A stretch of DNA of 64,000 nucleotides. Source: Flagellimonas zhangzhouensis (GTDB lineage: Bacteria; Bacteroidota; Bacteroidia; Flavobacteriales; Flavobacteriaceae). The translations under genes and the position numbers were made by a program. Under the pieces are notes generated by a model that worked only from the letters and a program-made list of their open reading frames with translations, was not told the origin of the DNA and did no database searches. Location of the stretch: assembly GCF_900102925.1 (NCBI RefSeq), contig NZ_FNKI01000001.1, positions 186,001 through 250,000 on the forward strand, written 5' to 3'. Below, piece by piece: positions 44,731 to 54,523 of the stretch. The stretch's first letter is position 1; each line of letters starts with the position of its first letter.

Positions 44731-46320
44731 ATGAAGAACATAACTAAATTTTTAAATATTACACTTTTGGCCTCCTTGGTGTTTTCCTGCACCGATTTGG
44801 AGATTGAAGGTACAGACTCATTAATAACAGACGGGTTTGCTGGAGTAGCAAACGTGCAAGGTGAAGTTGCTAACCTTAGAAACATTGTTGCAGGTGGACA
44901 ATTGGGTAACCAAGAAGGTCTATTTGCTCTTAACGAGGTATCAACAGACGAATATATTGTACCAACAAGGGGTACTGACTGGGGGGATAATGGTAGATGG
45001 TTGTCTATTCACAGACAAACATGGAATGCCGAACTTTCCGATATTACAACACCTTGGAGAGAATTGAACAGTATTACTATCAATGCCACACGTATTATCA
45101 GCCCAAAAAGTGTGAATACTGCTGGTGGAGATATTACTGAGCAAAAAGCTGCAGCTCGTTTTTACAGAGCTTGGGCCATGCATTGGATTTTGGACATGTG
45201 GAGACAGGTGCCTTACAGAGATGTGGACCTTCCAAACAGTGCAATTCCTGATGTATTGACTGGTCAACAAGCTATTGATTCTATTGTAAACGATTTGAAC
45301 CTAGCTATCCTAGATTTGCCAGACGTTACTGCTGGTGACGGAATTGCATTAAAATCAAATCCAACAAAAGCCTCTGCTTTGCACCTTTTGGCAAAAGTTC
45401 ATTTAAACAAGCACGTTTACCTTGACACAGCTGCGGACCCTGCAGACATGCAAGTGGTTATCGATGCAGTTGATGAAATCGCCGCAAGCGGATATACTCT
45501 AGCTGCTTCTGGGGAATTCTTCGATATTTTCAGACCTAGCAATGATGTTGAGACCATTTGGTGGTCACCAGCCGATGCTGGATCCAGAATGTGGCACACA
45601 TTGCACTACAACCAAAACTCTCCTGGAAATGATGGAGGGGGATGGAATGGATTTACAACTCTAGCTGAGTTCTACGATCTATTCGAAGGTCCTACAGACA
45701 CCAACTATCCAAGTGATGGTCAAGAAGAGCGAAGAGGTGTGGTTCACGATCCAAGTACAGCGAATGCTGAAAACCTTGGTATCGGTTTAGGTTTCTTGAT
45801 CAACCAACAATATGAGCAAGATGGTACCCCATTAAATGCTAGAAACAATGTTGGTGGAATTCCATTGGTATTCTCAAGAGAAACCGAAAAAGCGGAATAC
45901 ACTTCTCCAGGTGATAATGCTCAATTGGAAACTTCAGGTATCAGAATGTTGAAATATCACCCTAACGAAGAAGGTGGTGATAGAAGACAGCACGTTGTTA
46001 AATATCGTTTTGCAGATGCTTATTTGATGAAAGCTGAAGCTATGTTCAGAATGGGTACAAGTCCATTGGCCATGATCAACGATTTACGTGCCACTAGAGG
46101 TGCCTCTGCACTTACTTCAATCACAGAAGATGATTTATTGGCAGAAAGAGGACGTGAATTGTACCAAGAATCTGTAAGAAGACAAGATTTGATCAGATTT
46201 GGACAATACCTTAGAGCATGGAACCTTAAAGAAGCTGCAGATGCAACAAGGTTGATTTTCCCAATCCCAGTATCTGATGTTTTGGCCAATCCAAACCTAG
46301 TACAAAATCCAGGTTACTAA
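44731..46320 (+). CDS. susD-like: SusD/RagB family surface glycan-binding lipoprotein
   Basis: The product is 529 residues from the ATG at 44731; a TTG three codons earlier is rejected. The lipoprotein signal is LLASLVFSCTDLE. SusD-family features include WNAELSDITTPWRELNSI, AAARFYRAWAMHWILDMW (TPR-like helices), and the C-terminal RGRELYQESVRRQDLIRFGQ leading to FPIPVSDVLANPNLVQNPGY, the standard SusD ending. It sits on the outer surface and captures glycan for the SusC-like transporter. A strong terminator follows. Confidence 0.95.
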   Translation: MKNITKFLNITLLASLVFSCTDLEIEGTDSLITDGFAGVANVQGEVANLRNIVAGGQLGNQEGLFALNEVSTDEYIVPTRGTDWGDNGRWLSIHRQTWNAELSDITTPWRELNSITINATRIISPKSVNTAGGDITEQKAAARFYRAWAMHWILDMWRQVPYRDVDLPNSAIPDVLTGQQAIDSIVNDLNLAILDLPDVTAGDGIALKSNPTKASALHLLAKVHLNKHVYLDTAADPADMQVVIDAVDEIAASGYTLAASGEFFDIFRPSNDVETIWWSPADAGSRMWHTLHYNQNSPGNDGGGWNGFTTLAEFYDLFEGPTDTNYPSDGQEERRGVVHDPSTANAENLGIGLGFLINQQYEQDGTPLNARNNVGGIPLVFSRETEKAEYTSPGDNAQLETSGIRMLKYHPNEEGGDRRQHVVKYRFADAYLMKAEAMFRMGTSPLAMINDLRATRGASALTSITEDDLLAERGRELYQESVRRQDLIRFGQYLRAWNLKEAADATRLIFPIPVSDVLANPNLVQNPGY

Positions 46321-46349
46321 ACATAAAGTTTAAGTTGTTTTATAACACC

Positions 46350-46387
46350 AATGCCGCCCACCATCCGTGGGCGGCATTACTTTTTTT
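46350..46387 (+). terminator. Intrinsic terminator after susD
   Basis: A perfect 12-base-pair stem AATGCCGCCCAC / GTGGGCGGCATT surrounds the 5-base loop CATCC. AC and then TTTTTTT follow. It separates the susCD unit from the FG-GAP genes. Confidence 0.92.
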
Positions 46388-46510
46388 GGCATCCAATAAA
46401 TTTCAATAAAAAATAGATTAATGAAATATTAATGGAGGCCTATTATTTTGAGATAACCCCTCATCTTGGTAGATTGGAGGCTTGATATTGCCCTATATTG
46501 CAGAATGTTG

Positions 46511-46557
46511 GGAACGGAGAATTTCTATGAGCAAATGAATTTCCGAGTTCCTTTTTT
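46511..46557 (+). terminator. Hairpin with T-run just before the first FG-GAP gene
   Basis: GGAAC (46511-46515) pairs with GTTCC (46547-46551). The inner stem GGA-AATT / AATT-TCC has small bulges, and TTTTTT follows at 46552. It lies 22 bases before the ATG, so it could be an attenuator in the leader of this gene or a second terminator. The stem is imperfect. Confidence 0.35.
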
Positions 46558-46579
46558 CGGTTGAAAAAGAAAATTAAAA

Positions 46580-49500
46580 ATGAAACTCAATTATATAACG
46601 GTTTGCCTTCTTCTATTGGTTATTTTTTCCTGTAAAGACACAGGTGAAAATCCATCTCCAGAGGAAGAAAAAAAAGAAACACTATTCACCCTGTTGCAAC
46701 CTGAAGAAACAGGAGTGCAGTTCGTCAATAAGGTGGTAAACCAAAAAGACTTCAACATATTTAAATACCGCAATTTCTATAACGGTGGTGGAGTTGCCAT
46801 TGGGGACATCAACAACGATGGCCTTCAAGATATTTATCTCACAGGCAACATGGAGCCCAACAGACTCTATCTGAACAAAGGCAACATGCAATTTGAAGAC
46901 ATTTCCGAAAGTGCAGGTGTTTTAGGAAATAAACCATGGTCCACTGGGGTAACTATGGTCGATATTAACCACGATGGCCTTTTGGATATTTACGTCTCCA
47001 ATGCAGGGAACATGGAAGGCAATAACCACGACAACGATCTCTACATCAATAATGGAGACCTCACTTTTACAGAAAAAGCCGATGAATATAATCTAGCAAA
47101 AACAGGATTTACCACACATGCATCCTTCTTCGACTTTGACAAAGACGGTGATTTGGATGTGTATATTCTAAATAACAGTAATATTCCCGTAAGCAGCTTG
47201 GGCTATGCAGAACAGCGTGAAGTTCGCGCACAAGATTGGGAAGGAGTTCCACATATTTTTAAAGGTGTTGGGGATATGCTTTTACGTAACGACAATGGAA
47301 AATATATCGATGTAAGTGAAGAAGCTGGTATTTATGGAAGTTTGATCGGTTTTGGATTGGGGGTTTTGGTCACTGATTTTAATGGCGATCTATATCCAGA
47401 TATTTATGTTTCCAACGATTTTTACGAAAGGGATTACCTCTATATCAATCAACAAGATGGCACCTTCAAAGAAGAAATCAACGATTGGACCTCGCACTTG
47501 AGCCTTTCGGCTATGGGTATCGATATTGCAGACATCAACAACGATGGACACAATGATATATTCATTACGGATATGCTTCCAGAAGACGAAACAAGAGTTA
47601 AATCTGTAATGGAATTTGAGGGTTATAATATCTTCAACCTAAAACAAAATAAGGATTTCGGTCAACAGTACATCCAAAATACGTTACAGCTTAATAATGG
47701 AAATGGCACTTTCTCTGAAGTGGCATACTACAGTGGCATTGATGCAACAGATTGGAGTTGGGCAGGACTGATGTTCGATATGGACAACGATGGCCTTAAA
47801 GATATTTTCATTACCAACGGAATCAATCATGACCTTACCGATTTAGATTTTGTTGACTTTTTTGCGAATGAAATCGTTCAAAAAATGGCTTTGACGGGCA
47901 AAAAGGAATCCATCGATTCCATCATCAGCAAAATGCCCATTAAGCCACAGCCCAACTATGCCTACAAAAACAACGGCGATATTTCATTTACAAATGCCAA
48001 TAAAGAATGGGGATTTGAACTTCCCTCCCGCTCCAACGGAGCTGCCTATGCTGATTTGGACAACGATGGGGATTTGGATTTGGTGATCAACAATGTTAAT
48101 ACACCAGCATTTATCTACCGAAACAACACCGAATCGCAAATGGATAACAATTACATCCAATTAAAATTCAAAGGGCCAGAAAACAACCCATTTGCGGTTG
48201 GAACATTGGCACAATTATATTTTGATGGCAACATCGTAAACCAAGAATTGATTCCATCCCGTGGATTTCAATCTTCGGTGCAGTACGATATGACTTTTGG
48301 ATTGGGAAAATCCCAACAATTGGATTCCATTCGTATTGTATGGCCCGATGAACAAACACAAAAATTGGAAAATGTGCCAGTGAATCAAGTGCTGACCCTT
48401 GAGCATTCCAATGCCACTGAAAAATATTTGTTGCCAAAGAACCTCAACAAAAAATCCTTTTTGACAGAATTGGATAATAATTTGATTGCAGAACACAAAG
48501 AGGACAGTTATAACGATTTTGATTACGAAGGGCTTATTTCCCATAAACTATCCCAAGAAGGACCATCTTTGGCCGTGGCGGATGTAAATGGCGATGGCCA
48601 TGAAGATTTCTTTATCGGCGGAGCAAAGGGTCAAGCTGGCTCCATTTATTTGCACCGAGGAAATGGAAAGGTGTCCCAAAAATCATCTGCCGTTTTTGAA
48701 GCTGACAAAGATCACGAGGATGTTGCAGCAGCATTTTTTGATGCCGATGGAGATGGCGATTTGGATTTGATTGTAGGTTCTGGAGGAAACAATGTAGATC
48801 AACAACGAAATTATTCAGCTCGGTTGTATTTGAATGATGGCAATGGAAACTTTTCAAAATCTGAAAAAGAACTGCCTTCTACCTTTAAAAATATATCCAC
48901 CATTTCCCCATACGATTTTGACAACGATGGAGATATTGACATTTTCATCGGTTCTCGAAGTGTAGTAGGTGTTTATGGCATCAATCCTGACCATTTGCTA
49001 CTCGAAAATATGGGCGATGGCACTTTCACCAATGTAACGGAACGTTCTGGATACGACCTAAAGGATGCGGGAATGGTGACCGATTCCAAATGGGAAGATA
49101 TGGATGGTGATGGTAAAAAAGACCTTATTATTACTGCGGATTGGGATACCCCTAAAATTTATAAAAACACAGGCAGAAGATTGTCCAAAATGTCCACTTC
49201 CTTGGATAGTTTATACGGATGGTGGAACACTGTGGAAACCGCTGACCTTGACGGAGACGGCGACCTAGATTTAATTTTGGGAAATCAAGGATTGAACCTC
49301 CACTACAAGCCAACGGACTATGCCCCGATGAAAATGTACATCAACGATTACGATAACAACGGGACTCTGGAACAGATTGTGACCATGCAAGAAAATGGAG
49401 GCGACTACCCCATCCATCAAAAAAGGGAGCTAACTGAGCAATTGCCATCTTTAAAAAAGCAAAACCTAAAAGCTTCCGATTACGCACAAAGAACCATCCA

Positions 49501-49927
49501 TCAATTATTCCCAGAAGAAGTGATGGAGAAATCAATCGTTAAAAAGGCAGAGACTTCAGCTTCTGTTATCGCAATAAACGAAGGAGGTGGAAAATTCACT
49601 ATCAAAAATCTACCACCCCGAGTGCAACTTTCCTGCGTCTGCGATATTACTTGTGCCGATGTGAACAAGGACGGAAACATCGATTTGATCATGGCAGGTA
49701 ACAACTTTGAGTTTAAACCACAGTTTTCCCGTTTGGATGCAAGTCAAGGGAACCTATTGTTGGGCGATGGCAATTTGAACTTCATTTGGCAAGATTATGA
49801 AACCAGTGGATTTAAGGTTCGGGACGAAGTTAAGTACCTAAAACAATTCAAGGATAAAAACGGAAAAACCTACGTTATCGCAGCCGTGAACAACAACAAA
49901 CCCAAGATTTTTGCCCTGAATGAATAG
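46580..49927 (+). CDS. FG-GAP/VCBS repeat lipoprotein with ASPIC/UnbV domain (1)
   Basis: A 1115-residue surface lipoprotein (signal VIFSCKDTGE). It is built of calcium-binding-like FG-GAP beta-propeller repeats with D-x-N/D-x-D-G patterns, e.g. IGDINNDGLQDIYLTGN, DINHDGLLDIYVSN, DFDKDGDLDVYIL, DMDNDGLKDIFITN and ADLDNDGDLDLVINN. An ASPIC/UnbV module follows at about residues 555-620 (PSRGFQSSVQYDMTFGLG). A second propeller of similar repeats fills the C-terminal half. The arrangement is that of the CRTAC1-like proteins common in marine Bacteroidota. Function is unknown; binding of extracellular polymers or partner proteins is a guess. It overlaps the next paralog by 8 bases. Confidence 0.9.
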   Translation: MKLNYITVCLLLLVIFSCKDTGENPSPEEEKKETLFTLLQPEETGVQFVNKVVNQKDFNIFKYRNFYNGGGVAIGDINNDGLQDIYLTGNMEPNRLYLNKGNMQFEDISESAGVLGNKPWSTGVTMVDINHDGLLDIYVSNAGNMEGNNHDNDLYINNGDLTFTEKADEYNLAKTGFTTHASFFDFDKDGDLDVYILNNSNIPVSSLGYAEQREVRAQDWEGVPHIFKGVGDMLLRNDNGKYIDVSEEAGIYGSLIGFGLGVLVTDFNGDLYPDIYVSNDFYERDYLYINQQDGTFKEEINDWTSHLSLSAMGIDIADINNDGHNDIFITDMLPEDETRVKSVMEFEGYNIFNLKQNKDFGQQYIQNTLQLNNGNGTFSEVAYYSGIDATDWSWAGLMFDMDNDGLKDIFITNGINHDLTDLDFVDFFANEIVQKMALTGKKESIDSIISKMPIKPQPNYAYKNNGDISFTNANKEWGFELPSRSNGAAYADLDNDGDLDLVINNVNTPAFIYRNNTESQMDNNYIQLKFKGPENNPFAVGTLAQLYFDGNIVNQELIPSRGFQSSVQYDMTFGLGKSQQLDSIRIVWPDEQTQKLENVPVNQVLTLEHSNATEKYLLPKNLNKKSFLTELDNNLIAEHKEDSYNDFDYEGLISHKLSQEGPSLAVADVNGDGHEDFFIGGAKGQAGSIYLHRGNGKVSQKSSAVFEADKDHEDVAAAFFDADGDGDLDLIVGSGGNNVDQQRNYSARLYLNDGNGNFSKSEKELPSTFKNISTISPYDFDNDGDIDIFIGSRSVVGVYGINPDHLLLENMGDGTFTNVTERSGYDLKDAGMVTDSKWEDMDGDGKKDLIITADWDTPKIYKNTGRRLSKMSTSLDSLYGWWNTVETADLDGDGDLDLILGNQGLNLHYKPTDYAPMKMYINDYDNNGTLEQIVTMQENGGDYPIHQKRELTEQLPSLKKQNLKASDYAQRTIHQLFPEEVMEKSIVKKAETSASVIAINEGGGKFTIKNLPPRVQLSCVCDITCADVNKDGNIDLIMAGNNFEFKPQFSRLDASQGNLLLGDGNLNFIWQDYETSGFKVRDEVKYLKQFKDKNGKTYVIAAVNNNKPKIFALNE

Positions 49928-52900
49928 GTTTTTGATCATACTACTTCTTGCTGTCTTTCTTGTTTCATGCAAGAAAGGTGGGGGTCTTTTTGATACGCCA
50001 GCTCCATCAGAAACTGGGTTGGAATTCACCAATACCCTTACCACTTCCAAAGATTTAAGTATTCTTGACTATCTCTATTTTTATAATGGCGGAGGAGTTT
50101 CCATTGGTGACATCAACAACGATGGTTTGCCCGATATTTTCTTAAGTGGGAATCAAGTCAAGAACAAACTTTATCTGAACAAGGGCAATTTAGATTTTGA
50201 AGACATTTCTGTTTCTGCTGGAATTGAAGGCAATAGCACTTGGAACACGGGAGTAACCATGGCCGATGTGAATGGCGATGGGCTATTGGATATTTACGTT
50301 AGCGCTGTCGTGGGCATCAATGGTTTTAATGGGTTCAACGAACTCTACATAAATAACGGCGACAACACATTTACTGAAAGTGCGGCCAAATATGGCTTGG
50401 ATTTCGATTCGTACAGTTCCAACGCTGCCTTTTTCGACTTTGATCTGGATGGGGATTTGGACATGTATTTATTGAACCATGCCGTGCACACCCAAAATTC
50501 CTTTGGCAAGTTTGACTTGCGGTTCGAGCGTCGTTACGAAACTGGCGACAAACTCCTGAGAAACGATAACGGTAAATTCGTCGATGTAAGTGAAGAGGCA
50601 GGTATTTATGGAGGCATCAATGGGTATGGATTAGGATTAGCCATAGCTGATTTTAATCAAGATGGCTATCCCGACATTTATGTAGGCAACGATTTTCATG
50701 AGGACGATTACTATTACCTCAACAACGGGGATGGCACCTTTACCGAAAGTTTGAAACAATTTTTCGGTCATACTTCACGCTTTTCCATGGGTAATGACGT
50801 TGCAGATATCAACAATGATGGACGACCCGATTTAATCTCCTTGGACATGCTTCCTGAAGATGAAATTCCATTAAAATCTTCCGAAGGGGATGATAATATT
50901 CAGACCCAAAAAATGCGAATCGACCGTTTTGGGTACCATTATCAGTTTACCAGAAACATGCTCTATGTAAACCAACCTGACGGAAACTTTATGGAAACCG
51001 CCCTAATGAGCGGTATTGCCGCAACCGATTGGAGTTGGAGTGCCCTTTTTGCCGATTTTGACCAAGATGGTCAGCAAGATGTGTTTATTTCCAACGGAAT
51101 TCCCAAAAGACCGAACGATTTGGACTTTATCAAATTTGTTTCCAATGATCAGATCCAGCAAAAAATTGACAATACTAAAATGGTAGATCAACAGGCATTG
51201 GGTTTAATGCCATCTGGAAGTGTTCACAACTATGTTTTTAAAGGCACCGAAAATCTCCAGTTTCAAAACATGACCGAGGATTGGATGAGCAAAGACACTT
51301 TGGTTTCTGGCGCTACGGCTATTGGTGACCTTGATGGCGATGGGGATTTGGATGTGGTGACCAACAACATCAATCAACCCGCTTCTTTGTACATCAACAA
51401 AACCAATGACAAGGGCACTTATCTAAAGATAAAATTCAATTATACAGTCAAAAATAAGTTTGGGATTGGAACTAAAGTATATACTTATGTTGATGGTAAT
51501 CTTCAATTCAAGGAGCTTTTTACCACACGTGGTTTTCAAGCTTCGTCTGAACCGATGATTCATTTTGGATTTGAAAATGCAACTGAAATAGACAGCATTC
51601 GAATTATTTGGCCAGACAGAACATATCAAACCCTAAAAAATGTAGCTTCAAACCAAACGCTCACAATTGCACCCCAAAATGCAAAACCTTTTGATTATAG
51701 CAGACTAAACAAGGTTGCAAAACCACTTTTCACCAAAGTTGAAAACAATCTTGGACTTGACTTTACCCATGTAGAGGACAACTATACCGACTTTAACCGT
51801 GAAAAACTGATACCCTATCAAATTTCGGATAGAGGGCCAGCTTTGGCAATTGGTGATTTGAACGGCGATGGCAAAGAAGATCTCTTTTTTGGAGGATCAA
51901 AATATGAGCCTTCACAAGTTTTTGTGCTACAAGACAGCATTTTTGTGGGAGAAAAATTCAATTCCATAGAAAGCGATTCCATTCAAGAACAAATTTCTGC
52001 GAGCATTGTCGACTTCAATAGCGATGGAACAAATGATTTGATCATTTCTTCTGGAGGAGGAGACTTTTTTGGTCCATCAGAACCTCTTTTGGATGCTTAT
52101 TTTGTAAAACAAGACACCACATTCAATCGTGTGGAACTTCCAAAATATTACCAAAACTCATCTGTAATAAGACCTTTCGATTATGACAACGATGGTGATT
52201 TGGATGTTTTTGTTGGTGGACACACCATTACTTCAAATTTTGGAGCACCTGCAACATCTTACTTATTGGAAAACAACAACGGAACTTTTTCACCGAAAAA
52301 AGGTTTTGAATCCATAAGCAAGGGGATGGTTACCGATGCCATTTGGAGTGATTTTGATGGGGATGGGATCACAGACCTTATTTTGGTCGGAGAATGGATG
52401 TCGCCCAAATTTTTAAAATATCAGGATGGCAGTTTTACCGAAGTGAAACAAGCTAACATCTCAGGGCTTTGGCAGGCCATTGAAGCTTTTGATATTGATG
52501 GAGATGGAGATACCGATTACCTTTTGGGTAATTGGGGCACCAATTCCAAATTCAAGGCTTCCGAAGCACATCCCATGAAATTATATTTCAACGATTTTGA
52601 TGATAACGGGCAACCCGAAACCGTTACCGCCATGGAAAAAAACGGTAAATACTATCCTTTAGAATCCTTGGACGGGCTTGCTTCACAAATGGTATATCTG
52701 AAGAAAAAATACACCACCTACAAGTCTTTTGCAGGGGCAACCATAGTAGAAATATTTGGGGATGATACTTTGAAAGCATCCACCGTTTTGGAAGTTAACA
52801 CCCTTAAATCTGGTTATTTACGGAATGATGACGGACAATTTGTTTTTGTACCTTTCAAAAACGAGCTACAAGTTTCTCCCATCATGACCTTTTTGGTAGA

Positions 52901-53159
52901 TGACCTCAATGGAGATGGAACTCCCGAGGTGTTGATGGCAGGAAACTACTTTGGCGTTAAACCCTACCATGGAAGACTGGACTCTTTCCCTGGGGCTATA
53001 CTTAGTAAAGATGGGGAAATCGTTCTAGGCAACCAATTGGGATTGGATTTCACAAAAAAATCAATCAGACACTTAAAAACAATAACAGTAAACAACAAAA
53101 AATACTTGTTGGCCGTATTCAATAATGATCGGGCACAAGTCTATAACATCAATGATTAA
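49920..53159 (+). CDS. FG-GAP/VCBS repeat lipoprotein with ASPIC/UnbV domain (2)
   Basis: A 1079-residue paralog of the gene before it, with which it overlaps by 8 bases. It has a lipoprotein signal (VFLVSCKKGG), a first set of FG-GAP repeats (DINNDGLPDIFLSGN, DVNGDGLLDIYVSA, DFNQDGYPDIYVGN, DFDQDGQQDVFISN, DLDGDGDLDVVTNN), the ASPIC/UnbV module TTRGFQASSEPMIHFGF near residue 540, and a second propeller with DLNGDGKEDLFFGG and DYDNDGDLDVFVGG. Gene pairing suggests the two act together, possibly as a hetero-oligomer (inference). The haloperoxidase-like gene follows after 10 bases. Confidence 0.9.
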   Translation: MNRFLIILLLAVFLVSCKKGGGLFDTPAPSETGLEFTNTLTTSKDLSILDYLYFYNGGGVSIGDINNDGLPDIFLSGNQVKNKLYLNKGNLDFEDISVSAGIEGNSTWNTGVTMADVNGDGLLDIYVSAVVGINGFNGFNELYINNGDNTFTESAAKYGLDFDSYSSNAAFFDFDLDGDLDMYLLNHAVHTQNSFGKFDLRFERRYETGDKLLRNDNGKFVDVSEEAGIYGGINGYGLGLAIADFNQDGYPDIYVGNDFHEDDYYYLNNGDGTFTESLKQFFGHTSRFSMGNDVADINNDGRPDLISLDMLPEDEIPLKSSEGDDNIQTQKMRIDRFGYHYQFTRNMLYVNQPDGNFMETALMSGIAATDWSWSALFADFDQDGQQDVFISNGIPKRPNDLDFIKFVSNDQIQQKIDNTKMVDQQALGLMPSGSVHNYVFKGTENLQFQNMTEDWMSKDTLVSGATAIGDLDGDGDLDVVTNNINQPASLYINKTNDKGTYLKIKFNYTVKNKFGIGTKVYTYVDGNLQFKELFTTRGFQASSEPMIHFGFENATEIDSIRIIWPDRTYQTLKNVASNQTLTIAPQNAKPFDYSRLNKVAKPLFTKVENNLGLDFTHVEDNYTDFNREKLIPYQISDRGPALAIGDLNGDGKEDLFFGGSKYEPSQVFVLQDSIFVGEKFNSIESDSIQEQISASIVDFNSDGTNDLIISSGGGDFFGPSEPLLDAYFVKQDTTFNRVELPKYYQNSSVIRPFDYDNDGDLDVFVGGHTITSNFGAPATSYLLENNNGTFSPKKGFESISKGMVTDAIWSDFDGDGITDLILVGEWMSPKFLKYQDGSFTEVKQANISGLWQAIEAFDIDGDGDTDYLLGNWGTNSKFKASEAHPMKLYFNDFDDNGQPETVTAMEKNGKYYPLESLDGLASQMVYLKKKYTTYKSFAGATIVEIFGDDTLKASTVLEVNTLKSGYLRNDDGQFVFVPFKNELQVSPIMTFLVDDLNGDGTPEVLMAGNYFGVKPYHGRLDSFPGAILSKDGEIVLGNQLGLDFTKKSIRHLKTITVNNKKYLLAVFNNDRAQVYNIND

Positions 53160-53169
53160 TCGCAAGGCC

Positions 53170-54501
53170 ATGAAAAAAAGAATAAGTTTAATTGCAGCAG
53201 TTGTATTGGTTTTGGCATCATGTCAAAAAAAGCAGGAACCTATTGAAATTTCACCTGAAGTATACCATGCATCGGTGGATAAGGTTATCGAAATTATGAT
53301 TCACGATATATTCTCTCCGCCTGTAGCCAGTAGAATATTCGCCTATCCAAATATTGCCGCTTTTGAAATCATGGCTAAAAAAGATGCCAATTATAAATCT
53401 TTGGCAGGACAAGTAAGTGAATTGGGCAATATACCAGAACCTAAAAGCACCGAAAACCTCAACTACGATATGGCCGCAATGATCGCGCAAATGGATTTGA
53501 GCAAAAGATTGATTTTCTCAGAAGAAAAACTGGAATCTTTCAGAGACAGTTTGTACACCGTTTGGATGGAAAAGAACGAACCTGTTTTTAATGCTTCGAA
53601 AGAGTATGGCTTGGAAGTCGCCAATTTTGTTGGAGAATGGATGGGCAAGGACAACTACAAAGAAACCCGTACCATGCCTAAGTTCTCCGTAGATTCTAAC
53701 GATCCTTCTCGCTGGCAACCTACCCCACCAGCCTACATGAACGGTATAGAACCGCATTGGGAAAAAATACGTCCGTTTGCCATTGATTCAGCTCAGCAAT
53801 TCAAACCTATTCCACCACCAGAGTTCTCCATGGAAAAAGACTCTAAATTTTATCAAGAGGTAATGGAGGTATACGAGGTACGCAAAAACATGATTGGAAA
53901 AGGAGACAAATCGGAAGAAATTGCCATTGCACAGTTTTGGGACTGTAACCCTTATGTTTCAGTTACCCGCGGTCACTTGATGTTTGCCACTAAAAAAATT
54001 ACTCCTGGGGCACACTGGATTGGCATTACTAAAATTGCGGCTAGAAAAACCGATGCTGATTTTGCAAAGACAGTTTATGCCTACACCAAAACATCCATAG
54101 CCATTGCCGATGCCTTTATTAGCTGTTGGGATGAAAAATACAGAAGTAACCTTATTCGACCTGAAACTGTAATCAACGAATATATTGATGACAGTTGGGA
54201 GCCTGTACTTCAAACACCACCATTTCCTGAGTACACAAGTGGACATAGTGTAGTTTCGGGAGCTGCTTCTACGGCATTGACTAGCGTATTTGGCGATAAT
54301 TTTGCTTTCGATGACGACACTGAAGTAGCCTATGGTTTACCAGTACGTTCATTCACTTCCTTTAACCAAGCTGCCAGTGAAGCGGCCATGAGCAGAATGT
54401 ATGGTGGCATCCATTACCGTGCTGCCATCGAAGTAGGTATTAAACAAGGTAGGGACTTGGGAAAATTTGTGGTCGACAAATTGGACATGACCAAAGGCTA
54501 A
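53170..54501 (+). CDS. Vanadium-dependent haloperoxidase/PAP2-like lipoprotein
   Basis: The product is 443 residues from the ATG at 53170; an earlier in-frame ATG lies inside the previous gene. It has a lipoprotein signal (VLVLASCQKKQ). Active-site motifs of the PAP2/vanadium haloperoxidase fold are present: KYRSNLIRPETVI (Lys, Arg-Pro), EYTSGHSVVSGAAS (Ser-Gly-His) and SRMYGGIHYRAAIEVG (Ser-Arg and the axial His). This set binds phosphate or vanadate, so the protein may be a halide oxidase or an acid phosphatase; residues setting halide choice cannot be judged. It ends the FG-GAP/ASPIC operon, with 10 bases before it and 22 after. Confidence 0.85.
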   Translation: MKKRISLIAAVVLVLASCQKKQEPIEISPEVYHASVDKVIEIMIHDIFSPPVASRIFAYPNIAAFEIMAKKDANYKSLAGQVSELGNIPEPKSTENLNYDMAAMIAQMDLSKRLIFSEEKLESFRDSLYTVWMEKNEPVFNASKEYGLEVANFVGEWMGKDNYKETRTMPKFSVDSNDPSRWQPTPPAYMNGIEPHWEKIRPFAIDSAQQFKPIPPPEFSMEKDSKFYQEVMEVYEVRKNMIGKGDKSEEIAIAQFWDCNPYVSVTRGHLMFATKKITPGAHWIGITKIAARKTDADFAKTVYAYTKTSIAIADAFISCWDEKYRSNLIRPETVINEYIDDSWEPVLQTPPFPEYTSGHSVVSGAASTALTSVFGDNFAFDDDTEVAYGLPVRSFTSFNQAASEAAMSRMYGGIHYRAAIEVGIKQGRDLGKFVVDKLDMTKG

Positions 54502-54523
54502 TCCGTATTTTTGCTGCATAGTT

